From Serratia plymuthica NBRC 102599 (lineage in GTDB: Bacteria > Pseudomonadota > Gammaproteobacteria > Enterobacterales > Enterobacteriaceae): a stretch of 64,000 bases of DNA. The DNA lies in assembly GCF_001590925.1 (NCBI RefSeq), contig NZ_BCTU01000027.1, positions 32,719 through 96,718 of the forward strand, read 5' to 3'. The position numbers and the translations under genes are program-made. The notes below the pieces were generated by a model that saw only the letters and a list, made by a program, of their open reading frames with translations, did not search any database and was not told where the DNA came from. Of this stretch, positions 43,014 to 53,460 are shown piece by piece (positions within the stretch are counted from its first letter, which is position 1; each line of letters starts with the position of its first letter).

Positions 43014-43817
43014 ATGTTGGATAAAGAGCTGATTAGCCGCGCCGTGCAGCGCTTGCACCAGGCGGAACAAAGCCGCGAACAGATCCGCGCGCTGTCGCTG
43101 GATCACCCCGAGATCACCCTTGAAGACGCTTATGCCATTCAGCGGCAGTGGGTGGCGCTGAAGATCGCCGAAGGCCGTACGCTGAAGGGCCATAAGATCG
43201 GCCTGACCTCGCGCGCCATGCAGGTCAGCTCGCAGATCACCGAACCGGATTTCGGTGCGCTGCTGGACGACATGTTCTTCAACGACGGCAGCGACATTCC
43301 AGTCGAGCGCTTTATCGTGCCGCGCGTTGAGGTGGAGTTGGCGTTCGTGTTGGCCAAACCGCTGCGCGGGCCGAACTGCACGCTGTTCGACGTGTACAAC
43401 GCCACCGATTACGTCATTCCGGCGCTGGAGATCATCGATGCGCGCAGCCATAACGTCGATCCGCAGACCCAGCGGCCGCGCAAGGTGTTCGACACCATTT
43501 CCGATAACGCCGCCAATGCCGGGGTGGTGATGGGCGGCCGGCCGATCAAACCGGACGCGCTGGACCTGCGTTGGATCAGCGCGTTGCTGTACCGCAACGG
43601 GGTGATCGAAGAGTCCGGGGTGGCGGCGGCGGTGCTCAACCATCCGGCCAACGGCGTCGCCTGGCTGGCCAACAAGCTGTTCCCGTATGACGTAGAGCTG
43701 GAGGCCGGCCAGGTGATCCTCGGCGGTTCCTTTACCAGGCCGGTGCCCGCGCGGCGCGGCGATACCTTCCACGTCGATTACGGCCCGATGGGTTGTATCA
43801 GCTGCCGGTTCGTTTAA
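43014..43817 (+). CDS. hpaH: HpaH, 2-oxo-hept-4-ene-1,7-dioate hydratase
   Basis: 267 residues of the FAH-related hydratase family (MhpD/HpcG): [50 protein letters not shown] with the metal-binding Glu-x-Glu, [28 protein letters not shown]. It adds water to 2-oxo-hept-4-ene-1,7-dioate to give the HpaI substrate. Follows hpaF by 10 bp. Confidence 0.95.
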   Translation: MLDKELISRAVQRLHQAEQSREQIRALSLDHPEITLEDAYAIQRQWVALKIAEGRTLKGHKIGLTSRAMQVSSQITEPDFGALLDDMFFNDGSDIPVERFIVPRVEVELAFVLAKPLRGPNCTLFDVYNATDYVIPALEIIDARSHNVDPQTQRPRKVFDTISDNAANAGVVMGGRPIKPDALDLRWISALLYRNGVIEESGVAAAVLNHPANGVAWLANKLFPYDVELEAGQVILGGSFTRPVPARRGDTFHVDYGPMGCISCRFV

Positions 43818-43826
43818 GGGGGTTCA

Positions 43827-44627
43827 ATGTTAACCAACCATTTCAAACAGGCCTTGCAGGAAAAGCGCCCGCAGATTGGCCTGTGGCTGGGTCTGTGCAG
43901 CAGCTACAGCGCGGAACTGTTGGCCGGCGCCGGTTTCGACTGGTTGCTGATCGACGGCGAACACGCGCCCAACAACGTGCAGACGGTGCTGGGCCAGTTG
44001 CAGGCGATCGCGCCTTACCCGAGCCACCCGGTGGTGCGCCCGCCGTGGAACGATGCGGTGATCATCAAACAACTGCTGGACGTCGGTGCGCAAACCCTGC
44101 TGATCCCGATGATTCAGAATGCCGAACAAGCGCGCGAGGCGGTGCGAGCCACCCGTTATCCGCCGCACGGCGTACGTGGCGTCGGCAGTGCGCTGGCGCG
44201 AGCTTCTCGCTGGAATCGGATACCGGATTACCTGCAGCAGGCCGATGCGCAGATGTGCGTGCTGGTGCAGATCGAGACCCGCGAGGCGGTGAAAAATCTG
44301 GACGCCATTCTGCAGGTGGAAGGCGTCGATGGGGTGTTTATCGGCCCGGCGGATCTGAGCGCCGACATGGGGTTTGCCGGCAACCCGCAGCACCCCGAAG
44401 TGCAACGCACCATTGACGACGCCATCGCGCGCATCCGCGCGGCCGGCAAAGCGCCGGGCATCCTGATGGCAAATCCGCAGTTGGCGCAGCATTACCTGGC
44501 CTCCGGCGCGCTGTTTGTCGCCGTTGGGGTGGACACCACCTTGCTGGCGCGTGCGGCGGAATCCCTGGCGAGCCGTTTTAAACAGGATCTGCCGCCGGCG
44601 CAACCGCCATCCCCGGGCGTTTATTAG
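43827..44627 (+). CDS. hpaI: HpaI, 4-hydroxy-2-oxoheptanedioate aldolase
   Basis: 266-residue class II pyruvate aldolase: [33 protein letters not shown], the metal-ligand Glu in [14 protein letters not shown] and Asp in [13 protein letters not shown], and the active-site Arg in [14 protein letters not shown]. It splits 4-hydroxy-2-oxoheptanedioate into pyruvate and succinic semialdehyde, ending the pathway. Follows hpaH by 9 bp. Confidence 0.95.
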   Translation: MLTNHFKQALQEKRPQIGLWLGLCSSYSAELLAGAGFDWLLIDGEHAPNNVQTVLGQLQAIAPYPSHPVVRPPWNDAVIIKQLLDVGAQTLLIPMIQNAEQAREAVRATRYPPHGVRGVGSALARASRWNRIPDYLQQADAQMCVLVQIETREAVKNLDAILQVEGVDGVFIGPADLSADMGFAGNPQHPEVQRTIDDAIARIRAAGKAPGILMANPQLAQHYLASGALFVAVGVDTTLLARAAESLASRFKQDLPPAQPPSPGVY

Positions 44628-44714
44628 GCCGTATCCCTTAATTGATCGCCAGCGGCGCTCACGCAATTCAGGGGCGCAGCCAATGTTACCGGACACAACC
44701 CTATCGGAGCCACC

Positions 44715-46085
44715 ATGAGCAACGTCGATTCGCTGCCGCCGGTCAACCCGGCGCAGCAACATAAAGCGTTAACCGCCGCCGAGCAATCGGTGATTAAAAA
44801 GCTGTTTCGGCGACTGATTATCTTCCTGTTCGTGCTGTTTGTTTTCTCTTTCCTCGACCGCATCAACATCGGTTTCGCCGGGCTGACGATGGGCAAGGAT
44901 CTCGGCCTCAGTTCGACCATGTTTGGCCTGGCGGCGACGCTGTTTTACGTCACCTATGTGATCTTCGGCATTCCCAGCAATATCATGCTCGGGATCGTCG
45001 GCGCGCGGCGCTGGATCGCTACCATCATGGTGCTGTGGGGCATTGCCTCGACCTGCACGTTGTTCGCCACCGGCCCGACCAGCCTGTACGTGTTGCGCAT
45101 GATCGTCGGCATCACCGAGGCCGGTTTCCTGCCCGGCATTCTGGTGTATCTCACCTACTGGTTCCCGGCGTTTTACCGCGCCCGCGCCAATGCGCTGTTT
45201 ATGATCGCCATGCCGGTGACGATGGCGATCGGTTCTCTGGTATCGGGCTACATTCTGGCGTTGGACGGGGTGATGAACCTCAAGGGCTGGCAATGGCTGT
45301 TCCTGCTGGAAGGCATTCCTTCGGTGTTGCTGGGCGTGGTGGTGTGGTTCTATCTCGACGATACGCCGGCCAAGGCCAAATGGCTGACCGACGAAGAAAA
45401 AACCAGCCTGAAGGCGATGATGGACGCCGACAAGTTGCAACTGGTGCAGCCGAACGGGCCGCGCAGCCACCGGGCGATGCAGCAGCGCAGCCTGTGGCGT
45501 GAGGTGTTCACTCCGATCGTACTGATGTACACGCTGGCCTATTTTTGCCTGACCAACACCCTGAGCGCCATCAACATCTGGACGCCGCAGATCCTGCAGA
45601 GCTTCAACCAGGGCAGCAGCAATATCGTGATCGGCATTCTGGCGGCGATCCCGCAGATCTGTACCATCGCCGGCATGGTGTGGTGGAGCAAACGATCGGA
45701 TCGCCTGCAGGAGCGCAAGCGGCATACCGCGCTGCCCTACCTGTTTGCCGCCGCTGGCTGGTTGCTGGCTTCCGCCACCGATCACAGCCTGATTCAACTG
45801 CTGGGGATCGTCATGGCTTCGGTGGGGTCTTTCACCGCGATGGCGATCTTCTGGACCACGCCGGATCAATCCATCAGCCTGGAGGCGCGCGCGATAGGGA
45901 TCGCGGTGATCAACGCCACCGGCAATATAGGATCGGCGGTCAGCCCGCTGTTGATCGGTTGGCTTAAGGATCTGACCGGCAGCTTTAACGCCGGGCTCTA
46001 TTTCGTGGCGGCGCTGTTGGTCATCGGGGCGTTGATCGTCTGGCGCATTCCGATGCAAGGCTCGCGTCCGCGAGCCACGCCATAA
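44715..46085 (+). CDS. hpaX: HpaX, 4-hydroxyphenylacetate permease
   Basis: 456-residue MFS protein of the anion:cation symporter (ACS) family with DRINIGFAGLTMGKDLGLSSTMFGLAATLFYVTYVIFGIPSN typical of HpaX and phthalate/allantoate carriers. About 12 membrane helices. It imports 4-hydroxyphenylacetate. The 87-bp gap behind hpaI has no terminator; a palindromic repeat overlaps its stop codon. Confidence 0.93.
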   Translation: MSNVDSLPPVNPAQQHKALTAAEQSVIKKLFRRLIIFLFVLFVFSFLDRINIGFAGLTMGKDLGLSSTMFGLAATLFYVTYVIFGIPSNIMLGIVGARRWIATIMVLWGIASTCTLFATGPTSLYVLRMIVGITEAGFLPGILVYLTYWFPAFYRARANALFMIAMPVTMAIGSLVSGYILALDGVMNLKGWQWLFLLEGIPSVLLGVVVWFYLDDTPAKAKWLTDEEKTSLKAMMDADKLQLVQPNGPRSHRAMQQRSLWREVFTPIVLMYTLAYFCLTNTLSAINIWTPQILQSFNQGSSNIVIGILAAIPQICTIAGMVWWSKRSDRLQERKRHTALPYLFAAAGWLLASATDHSLIQLLGIVMASVGSFTAMAIFWTTPDQSISLEARAIGIAVINATGNIGSAVSPLLIGWLKDLTGSFNAGLYFVAALLVIGALIVWRIPMQGSRPRATP

Positions 46086-46211
46086 GCCTGATAAGGCTTG
46101 AGTTTGATGACAAAGTTGTCTTTGAACCCGGGATACACGGGCCTGGCGCACCGAGGGGCGCTCTCCCTAATAACGGGCTTTGTCAGCAGTCTGAAGCCTA
46201 ATAAAAGGCTT
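46084..46211. repeat. Imperfect 128-bp palindrome between hpaX and hpaA
   Basis: AAGCCT-GATA-AGGCTT (46084-46099) and AAGCCT-AATAAA-AGGCTT (46194-46211) flank TTGATGACAAAG and its near-complement CTTTGTCAGCA. The whole folds as one large stem, probably an enterobacterial intergenic repeat that could stabilise or end the hpaG1-X transcript. Confidence 0.6.
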
Positions 46212-46242
46212 ATCACTGATCTCATCGCTGAGGGAGGATGTT

Positions 46243-47139
46243 GTGCAGAAAAGTACCGGCTTTATCGCCAATATCGACATCTGCAAAGAGTACGATGCGC
46301 GCTACGCCGCCGATGAGGTGCATTACGAAACCTTCGCCGGGCTGGCGGCGTTTTTTGGCCGCGACATGCAGGTGCACTGGCACGACCGTTTCTTCCAGGT
46401 ACATTTCCTGGAAACCGGCAAGATTGAGCTGCAACTGGACAGCCAGCACTATTCGGTGCAGGCGCCGCTGTTTATCCTGACGCCGCCCTCGGTACCGCAT
46501 GCGTTCTTCACCGAGCCGGTCAGTGACGGCCACGTGCTGACGGTGCGCCAGGAGCTGATCTGGCCGCTGCTGGAGCGGCTGTATCCCGGCAGCAATCTGG
46601 CGCTCGATATGCCGGGCATCTGTCTGTCGATGGCGGACGCCCCGCAGGAGCTGGCGGCGCTGAGCCATTACTGGCCACTGATCCGCCGTGAATTCGGCCA
46701 GCAGCTGGCCGGCCGCGAGCAGACGCTCGCGCTGCTGGCGCAGGCGGTGTTTACTCTGCTGCTGCGCAATGCCGCGTTGGAAGATACCGCCACCAGTGGG
46801 GTGCGCGGCGAGCTGAAATTGTTCCAGCGCTTCAACAAAATGGTGGATGAACGCTTCCGCGATCACCTGCCGGTGCCGGACTATGCGCGGGCGCTGGGGG
46901 TGACCGAATCACGGTTGAACGATCTGTGCCGCCGCTTCGCCAACCAGCCCCCCAAACGGCTGATCTTCGACAGGCTGCTGCGCGAGGCCAAGCGCATGCT
47001 GCTGTTCAGCGCCTGTACCGTGCATGAGACCGCCTATAGCCTGGGGTTCAAGGACCCGGCCTATTTCGCCCGTTTTTTCAATCGTCTGGAAGGCTGTTCG
47101 CCTTCGACCTACCGCGCCGCACAACATCCCCTTTCGTAA
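46243..47139 (+). CDS. hpaA: HpaA, AraC family activator of hpaBC
   Basis: 298 residues, N-terminal cupin sensor (MQVHWHDRFFQVHFLETGKIELQL) and C-terminal AraC HTH (YARALGVTESRLNDLCRRFANQPPKRLIFDRLLREAKRMLLFSACTVHETAYSLGFKDPAYFARFFNRLEG). It activates hpaBC in response to 4-hydroxyphenylacetate. GTG start at 46243, preceded by GAGGGAGG. Direct repeats behind the gene, before hpaB, may be its binding sites. Confidence 0.94.
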   Translation: MQKSTGFIANIDICKEYDARYAADEVHYETFAGLAAFFGRDMQVHWHDRFFQVHFLETGKIELQLDSQHYSVQAPLFILTPPSVPHAFFTEPVSDGHVLTVRQELIWPLLERLYPGSNLALDMPGICLSMADAPQELAALSHYWPLIRREFGQQLAGREQTLALLAQAVFTLLLRNAALEDTATSGVRGELKLFQRFNKMVDERFRDHLPVPDYARALGVTESRLNDLCRRFANQPPKRLIFDRLLREAKRMLLFSACTVHETAYSLGFKDPAYFARFFNRLEGCSPSTYRAAQHPLS

Positions 47140-47158
47140 CCTGGATCACAATTCGCAG

Positions 47159-47203
47159 CGATTGCGGCAAATCCGCCTGAAAAGTACCGGCGATTGCCGC
47201 AAA
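47159..47203 (+). promoter_or_regulatory. Direct repeats before hpaB, candidate HpaA sites
   Basis: CGATTGCGGCAAA (47159-47171) and CGATTGCCGCAAA (47191-47203) are direct repeats 32 bp apart, three helical turns, in the 160-bp hpaA-hpaB gap. AraC-family activators typically bind such repeats. Confidence 0.5.
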
Positions 47204-47299
47204 AGTCTCTTCTCGAAATCGGCGTTGGCAGCTTCAATTAAGCAACCAAAAAGAAACATTTATTTAACAAAAAACGAATCCACAGACGAGGATCACCCG

Positions 47300-48862
47300 A
47301 TGAAACCAGAAGACTTTCGTGCCGACAGCAAACGCCCGTTCACCGGCGCCGAATACCTGAAAAGCCTGCAGGATGGCCGCGAAATCTATATCTACGGCGA
47401 GCGGGTGAAGGACGTCACCACCCACCCGGCGTTCCGCAATGCGGCGGCTTCGGTCGGCCAACTGTACGATGCGCTGCACGATCCGGTCAGCCAGGATCGT
47501 CTGTGCTGGAATACCGACACCGGCAACGGCGGCTACACCCACAAGTTCTTCCGCTACGCCCGCAGCCCGGAAGAAATGCGCCAGCAGCGTGACGCCATCG
47601 CCGACTGGTCGCGCCAGACCTACGGCTGGATGGGGCGCACCCCGGATTACAAGGCGGCCTTCGGCTGCGCTTTGGGGGCTTACCCGGAGTTTTACGGTCA
47701 GTTCGCCGATAACGCCCGCCATTGGTACAAACGCATTCAGGAAACCGGTCTGTACTTTAACCACGCCATCGTCAACCCGCCGATTGACCGCCACAAACCG
47801 GTCAACGAAGTGAAAGACGTTTACATCCAGGTGGAGAAAGAGACCGACGCCGGCATTATCGTCAGCGGCGCCAAGGTGGTGGCGACCAACTCGGCGCTGA
47901 CCCACTACAACTTTATCGGCTTCGGCTCCGCCCAGGTGATGGGCGATAACCCGGACTTTGCGCTGATGTTTGTGGCGCCGATGGATGCCGAAGGGGTGAA
48001 ACTTATCTCCCGCGCCTCCTATGAGCTGGTGGCCGGCGCGACCGGATCGCCGTTCGATTACCCGCTCTCGAGCCGTTTTGACGAGAACGATGCGATCCTG
48101 ATTATGGATCACGTACTGATCCCCTGGGAAAACGTGCTGATCTACCGCGATTTCGATCGTTGTCGCCGTTGGAGCACCCAGGGCGGTTTCGCCCGGCTGT
48201 TCCCGCTGCAGGCCTGCGTGCGCCTGGCGGTGAAGATGGACTTTATCACCGCGCTGCTGCAAAAGAGCCTGTCCTGCACCGGCGTGCTGGAGTTCCGTGG
48301 CGTGCAGGCCGATCTCGGCGAAGTGGTGGCCTGGCGCAACCTGTTCTGGTCGTTGAGCGATGCGATGTGCGCGGAGTCCACAAAATGGGAAAACGGCGCC
48401 TATCTGCCGGATTCCGCGGCGTTGCAAACCTACCGCGTGATGGCGCCGATGGCCTACACCAAGGTGAAACACATCATCGAAAAGAACGTCACCAGCGGGC
48501 TGATTTATCTGCCGTCCAGCGTGCGCGACATGAACAACCCGGAGATCGACAAATACCTGGCTCGTTACGTGCGCGGATCCGATGGGATGGATCACGTCGA
48601 GCGCATCAAGATCCTCAAGCTGATGTGGGATGCGATCGGCAGCGAGTTCGGTGGCCGCCATGAGCTGTATGAGATCAACTATGCCGGCAGTCAGGATGAG
48701 ATCCGCCTGCAGTGTCTGCGCCACGCGCAGGGATCCGGCACCATGGATCAGATGATGCAGATGGTCGACAAGTGCCTGTCCGATTACGATCAGCACGGCT
48801 GGAAAGTGCCGCACCTGCATAACAATGGCGATATTAATCAGCTGGATAATCTGCTGAAGTAA
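47300..48862 (+). CDS. hpaB: HpaB, 4-hydroxyphenylacetate 3-monooxygenase oxygenase subunit
   Basis: 520 residues, same length as E. coli HpaB, with MKPEDFRADSKRPFTGAEYLKSLQDGREIYIYGERV, WNTDTGNGGYTHKFF and the FAD-contact region SGAKVVATNSALTHYNFIG. It uses FADH2 supplied by HpaC to hydroxylate 4-hydroxyphenylacetate to homoprotocatechuate. The upstream in-frame extension to 47024 is a shadow of hpaA. Transcribed with hpaC from its own promoter. Confidence 0.96.
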   Translation: MKPEDFRADSKRPFTGAEYLKSLQDGREIYIYGERVKDVTTHPAFRNAAASVGQLYDALHDPVSQDRLCWNTDTGNGGYTHKFFRYARSPEEMRQQRDAIADWSRQTYGWMGRTPDYKAAFGCALGAYPEFYGQFADNARHWYKRIQETGLYFNHAIVNPPIDRHKPVNEVKDVYIQVEKETDAGIIVSGAKVVATNSALTHYNFIGFGSAQVMGDNPDFALMFVAPMDAEGVKLISRASYELVAGATGSPFDYPLSSRFDENDAILIMDHVLIPWENVLIYRDFDRCRRWSTQGGFARLFPLQACVRLAVKMDFITALLQKSLSCTGVLEFRGVQADLGEVVAWRNLFWSLSDAMCAESTKWENGAYLPDSAALQTYRVMAPMAYTKVKHIIEKNVTSGLIYLPSSVRDMNNPEIDKYLARYVRGSDGMDHVERIKILKLMWDAIGSEFGGRHELYEINYAGSQDEIRLQCLRHAQGSGTMDQMMQMVDKCLSDYDQHGWKVPHLHNNGDINQLDNLLK

Positions 48863-48879
48863 TTCAGGAGGAGGGTTGT

Positions 48880-49392
48880 ATGTCTCAGGAAAATGAACAC
48901 CGTCTGCGGTTTCGCGACGCCATGGCCAACCTGTCTGCCGCGGTGAATATTGTGACGACCGACGGCCCGGCGGGGCGCTGCGGCATCACCGCCACGGCGG
49001 TCTGCTCGGTGACCGACACGCCGCCGACGCTGCTGGTATGCATTAACCGCAACAGCGCGATGAACCCGGTCTTCCAGGAGAATCAGCGGCTGTGCGTCAA
49101 CGTGCTGAACCACGAGCAGGAGCTGATGGCACGCCATTTCGCCGGCATGACCGACGTCAGCATGGAGGATCGCTTCCTGCTGGAGGAGTGGCAAAGCGGC
49201 CCGTTGGGCCAGCCGATCCTGCGCAATACGCTGGCCAGCCTGGAAGGGGAGATCGCGCAGATCCAGAGCATCGGCACCCATCAGGTGTATCTGGTGCAGA
49301 TCCGCCAGATCCTGGTGAACGCCGCCGGTCACGGCCTGATCTACTTCAAACGCAACTTCCACCCGGTGATGCACGAAATGACCCTGGCGTGA
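48880..49392 (+). CDS. hpaC: HpaC, flavin reductase component
   Basis: 170 residues of the short-chain flavin reductase family (FRDAMANLSAAVNIVTTDGPAGRCGITATAVCSVTDTPPTLLVCINRNS, RHFAGMTDVSMEDRF). It reduces FAD with NADH and hands FADH2 to HpaB. Starts 17 bp after hpaB with RBS AGGAGGAGG; a strong hairpin follows. Confidence 0.95.
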   Translation: MSQENEHRLRFRDAMANLSAAVNIVTTDGPAGRCGITATAVCSVTDTPPTLLVCINRNSAMNPVFQENQRLCVNVLNHEQELMARHFAGMTDVSMEDRFLLEEWQSGPLGQPILRNTLASLEGEIAQIQSIGTHQVYLVQIRQILVNAAGHGLIYFKRNFHPVMHEMTLA

Positions 49393-49399
49393 GTGTTGG

Positions 49400-49421
49400 C
49401 GGGGCGAGCAGGCTCGCCCCG
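49400..49421. terminator. Hairpin between convergent hpaC and ampH
   Basis: CGGGGCGAGC-AG-GCTCGCCCCG, perfect 10-bp stem, shared by both converging transcripts. Confidence 0.7.
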
Positions 49422-49438
49422 ACATTCACTCGGCGGCG

Positions 49439-50581
49439 CTAGCTTTTGTTGGCCGCCAAATCCCCCACCAGCCGGTTAACCGGATTGCTCATATTGGTGA
49501 ATTTGGTCAGTTCTGAACGGGTTACCACCACGAAGACGCCGATATTTTTCTGCGGGATCATCGCCATATAGGTAATAAAGCCGCCGCCGCCGCCGGTTTT
49601 CTGAATAATGCCCGGCAGGCCGTCCTTCGGTGCCATATACACCCAACCCAATCCCAACGCGCTTGCTTCACCCGGCACGTCCATGCCTTTCAGCGACACC
49701 AGATCGTTGCGCTGGAAGTACATGGTTTGTTCGCTGGCCGCCGTCGATTTGCGTGCGCCGGCGCTGTTGGAAGAGAGGAACTGTTGCATCCAGCGCTGCA
49801 TGTCGCGCGGGGTGGAATAAACCCCGCCGCTGCCGCCGGCTGCGGTGGTATCGCGGCAGGCGCTTGGCCCAGCCGCCGCCACCATCAGGCGTGAGCACTG
49901 TTCGGCGCTGGGGGTAAGGGTGGTGTCGACCATGCCCAGCGGCGCGGTGATTTTTTCGCGCAGCAAAGCGCTATAAGGTTTGTTTGCCGCTCGCGACAAA
50001 GCGTCTGCCAGCAGATCATAGGCCAGGTTGGAATAGGCGGCGCGCACGCCCGGCGGCACTGTGACGTTGGCGTGTTCGAGCCACTGCCAGCGCTGTGCCT
50101 TGGTCGGCCAGGTGAACACCGGCGTTTTCGCCGGTTTTTGGCCCGGTTGTTCGCGCGGCAGCGAGCTGGTGTGAGTCGCCAGGCTCAGCAGGGTGATGGG
50201 TTGGCGCGAATTATAGGCCGGTACGGAGGCGCCCGGCGGGGCGTATTTTCGCAGCGGATCGGTCAGCTTGACCCGGCCTTCCGCCGCCATTTTGACCATC
50301 ACTTCGCTGGTCATCAGCTTGGTGATCGAGGCGATGCGGATCAGCGAATCCGGGCGCGGGCGCAGATCGTTGCCCGGCTTGGTATCGCCAAAGCTGCGGT
50401 TAACCACCTGATTGTTATCAATCACCACCAGCGCCATGCCGGTGGCGCCGCTGTTGAAGAAAATGTGTTCGGCATACTGGTCGACGATTTGCGAGGCCAG
50501 TTGCGGGTCGGCGGCTTGAGCGGCCAGTGGCGCGGCGCACAGGCTCAGCGCCAGCAATGAAGCGCGGAAAGAGTTCTTCAA
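49439..50581 (-). CDS. ampH: AmpH, D-alanyl-D-alanine carboxypeptidase/endopeptidase
   Basis: 380 residues closely following E. coli AmpH (385): signal peptide to AAQAA, ATGMALVVIDNNQVVNRSFGDTKPGN, the SxxK motif in ASITKLMTSE, the YSN triad in AYSNLAYDLLADAL, and the KTG-type motif in IIQKTGGGGGF. AmpH is a class C beta-lactamase-like penicillin-binding protein that trims peptidoglycan peptides in the periplasm and is not a resistance enzyme. Monocistronic. Confidence 0.95.
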   Translation of the reverse strand: MKNSFRASLLALSLCAAPLAAQAADPQLASQIVDQYAEHIFFNSGATGMALVVIDNNQVVNRSFGDTKPGNDLRPRPDSLIRIASITKLMTSEVMVKMAAEGRVKLTDPLRKYAPPGASVPAYNSRQPITLLSLATHTSSLPREQPGQKPAKTPVFTWPTKAQRWQWLEHANVTVPPGVRAAYSNLAYDLLADALSRAANKPYSALLREKITAPLGMVDTTLTPSAEQCSRLMVAAAGPSACRDTTAAGGSGGVYSTPRDMQRWMQQFLSSNSAGARKSTAASEQTMYFQRNDLVSLKGMDVPGEASALGLGWVYMAPKDGLPGIIQKTGGGGGFITYMAMIPQKNIGVFVVVTRSELTKFTNMSNPVNRLVGDLAANKS

Positions 50582-50642
50582 CGATCGTTATCCATGTTAA
50601 AAGGCTGCAGGGAGAGGGCCCGGGCCGTGGCGTAACACGGCC

Positions 50643-50709
50643 TATACCCGTAGTCTTTCAAGTTGCAGCGCCGTTACCTGCGCTTGCTGCAACTTGAAAG
50701 CCATAGGGT
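50643..50709. repeat. Palindromic intergenic repeat, copy 2
   Basis: TATACCC...TCTTTCAAGTTGCAG is mirrored by CTGCAACTTGAAAG...ATAGGGT. Arms correspond to those of the longer copy at 20661-20784, without the central insert. Confidence 0.7.
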
Positions 50710-50811
50710 GCAATGTGCTGCCAGTGTAATGTGCCTTGGCCCCTGCTGCATGTGGAAAAAAGAGCGGTCCGTCAAAAATTTTTACCCTTGCCCCCGCCGT
50801 ACCGAAACGGC

Positions 50812-51570
50812 CTATTGCGCGCGGGTAAAGATGGCGATCACTTCATCCAGATGCGCTTTCATGGCCTTGCGTGCGCCGCGCACGTCACGCGCCTCGATCG
50901 CCTCCAGGATCGCCCTATGTTCCTGTTCTGAACGGTGCGGCATATCGTCCGGCGTATAGTGACGTTGCAGCACGCGGAACATGCTGCCGTAGCGGTGGCC
51001 GAGCAGGTGGCCGATAACGAACGCGTAGGCGGGGTTGCCGCTGGCTTGGGCAATGCGGATATGGAATAGCCGGTCGCCGGGGTGGGTGGCCGATCCGGCG
51101 CGGTTATCGCGGCAGTTTTGCTCATAGGCAGCCCGAATGCCCGCCAGCTCTTCGTCGGTGGCATGGCGTGCCGCCAGTGCGGCGGTTTCCGGTTCGATCA
51201 ACAAACGGGTTTGCAGCAGCGAGAACGGCGGCAACTCGGCGTTAAAATCCAGCTCGATATTCAGTTCGTCATCGATTTCCGCCCATTGATCGCGCCCGGC
51301 CTGCGCCATTACCGGTTCCTGCGAGGCCAAAATCGGCGCCTGCGCCCGAACGATCACCCCGTTACCGACTTTCACGTCGACCAGACCAATCACTTCCAGC
51401 GCAATCAGCGCCTCGCGTACCGAGGCGCGGCTGACCTGTAACTGCTGGGCCAGATCCCGCTCGGACGGCAGGCGGCTGCCCGGGGGGAATTCGTTGTTTT
51501 CGATGAGCCGCTTTAATTGATCGGCTATCTGTCTGTAAATACGAGGGTTTTCCAGTCGGGTAATGGGCAT
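50812..51570 (-). CDS. FadR-subfamily GntR transcriptional regulator of the fucose operon
   Basis: 252 residues: N-terminal GntR winged HTH (IYRQIADQLKRLIENNEFPPGSRLPSERDLAQQLQVSRASVREALIALEVIGLV) and an all-helical FCD effector domain (LLQTRLLIEPETAALAARHA, HPGDRLFHIRIAQASGNPAYAFVIGHLLG). It is divergent from the L-fucose pathway genes, and three palindromic sites of GntR type lie in the promoter of those genes, so it is probably their repressor. Confidence 0.88.
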   Translation of the reverse strand: MPITRLENPRIYRQIADQLKRLIENNEFPPGSRLPSERDLAQQLQVSRASVREALIALEVIGLVDVKVGNGVIVRAQAPILASQEPVMAQAGRDQWAEIDDELNIELDFNAELPPFSLLQTRLLIEPETAALAARHATDEELAGIRAAYEQNCRDNRAGSATHPGDRLFHIRIAQASGNPAYAFVIGHLLGHRYGSMFRVLQRHYTPDDMPHRSEQEHRAILEAIEARDVRGARKAMKAHLDEVIAIFTRAQ

Positions 51571-51737
51571 GGGTTACCTTGAGCTGTTTAGCGATAAGTG
51601 ATTCAGCGCACAGTTATTAGTCAACTTGCTTGAGTAATGGTTAATCAGGTGTAAAAAGTTGGTTAATAAAAATGCTGTTTTAACTGTGTCTCATAACATT
51701 CTCACCAAACGATAACGCGTAAAGCGTCTTTTGTCAT

Positions 51738-52546
<809 letters not shown>

Positions 52547-52600
52547 TTTTTACGTTTTGCGGCGTCGTCGAAGGCGCTTCTACGGAGGATTGAGGAATCT

Positions 52601-53446
52601 ATGAAACTTTTACGCTATGGCGCACCGGGGCAAGAGCGGCCGGGGGTATTGGACAATAACGGCCAGATCCGCGACCTTTCGCAGCATATCGCCGATGTCA
52701 GCGGTGAAGCGCTGCTGCCGGCATCGCTGGAAAAGCTGCGTGCCTTGGATATCAACCAACTGCCGCTGGTCGAGGGGCAACCGCGCCTGGGGCCGTGCGT
52801 CGGCCAGATCGGCAAGTTTATCTGCATTGGCCTCAATTACGCCGATCACGCGGCGGAAACCGGTGCGGCGATCCCCGGCGAACCTGTGGTGTTCAGCAAA
52901 TGGACCAGCGCGGTGGTGGGGCCAAACGACGACGTGCAAATTCCGCGCGATTCGGTCAAAACCGACTGGGAAGTGGAGCTGGGCGTGATCATCGGCCAGG
53001 GCGGGCGTTATATCAGTGAGCAGGATGCCCTGCGCCACGTCGCCGGTTATTGCGTCATTAACGACGTTTCCGAGCGTGAATTCCAGATTGAGCGCGGCGG
53101 CACCTGGGACAAGGGCAAAGGCTGCGACACCTTCGGCCCCACCGGCCCCTGGCTGGTCACCGCCGATGAAATTGCCGACCCTCACCGCCTGAACCTGTGG
53201 CTGGAGGTGGACGGCAAACGCTATCAGGACGGCAACACCAGCACCATGATCTTCCGCATTCCGCACATCATCAGCTACCTGAGCCGCTTTATGAGCCTGC
53301 AACCGGGGGATGTGATCTCCACCGGCACGCCACCGGGCGTGGGCATGGGGCAGAAGCCGCAACCCATCTACCTGAAGGCCGGGCAGACGATGCGTCTGGG
53401 CATCGAGGGATTGGGTGAACAACGTCAAACAACCGTACAGGCCTGA
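52601..53446 (+). CDS. 2,4-diketo-3-deoxy-L-fuconate hydrolase (FAH family)
   Basis: 281 residues, FAH-fold metal enzyme: CIGLNYADHAAETGAAIPGEPVVFSKWTSAVVGPNDDV, EVELGVIIGQGGRY (metal-binding Glu-x-Glu), FDTFGPTGPWLVT-like segment and LQPGDVISTGTPPGVGMGQKP. Homologues in this operon setting hydrolyse 2,4-diketo-3-deoxy-L-fuconate to pyruvate and lactate; many databases label them ureidoglycolate lyase-like. Context decides the assignment here. Confidence 0.85.
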   Translation: MKLLRYGAPGQERPGVLDNNGQIRDLSQHIADVSGEALLPASLEKLRALDINQLPLVEGQPRLGPCVGQIGKFICIGLNYADHAAETGAAIPGEPVVFSKWTSAVVGPNDDVQIPRDSVKTDWEVELGVIIGQGGRYISEQDALRHVAGYCVINDVSEREFQIERGGTWDKGKGCDTFGPTGPWLVTADEIADPHRLNLWLEVDGKRYQDGNTSTMIFRIPHIISYLSRFMSLQPGDVISTGTPPGVGMGQKPQPIYLKAGQTMRLGIEGLGEQRQTTVQA

Positions 53447-53460
53447 TGGGGAGCCGCACC

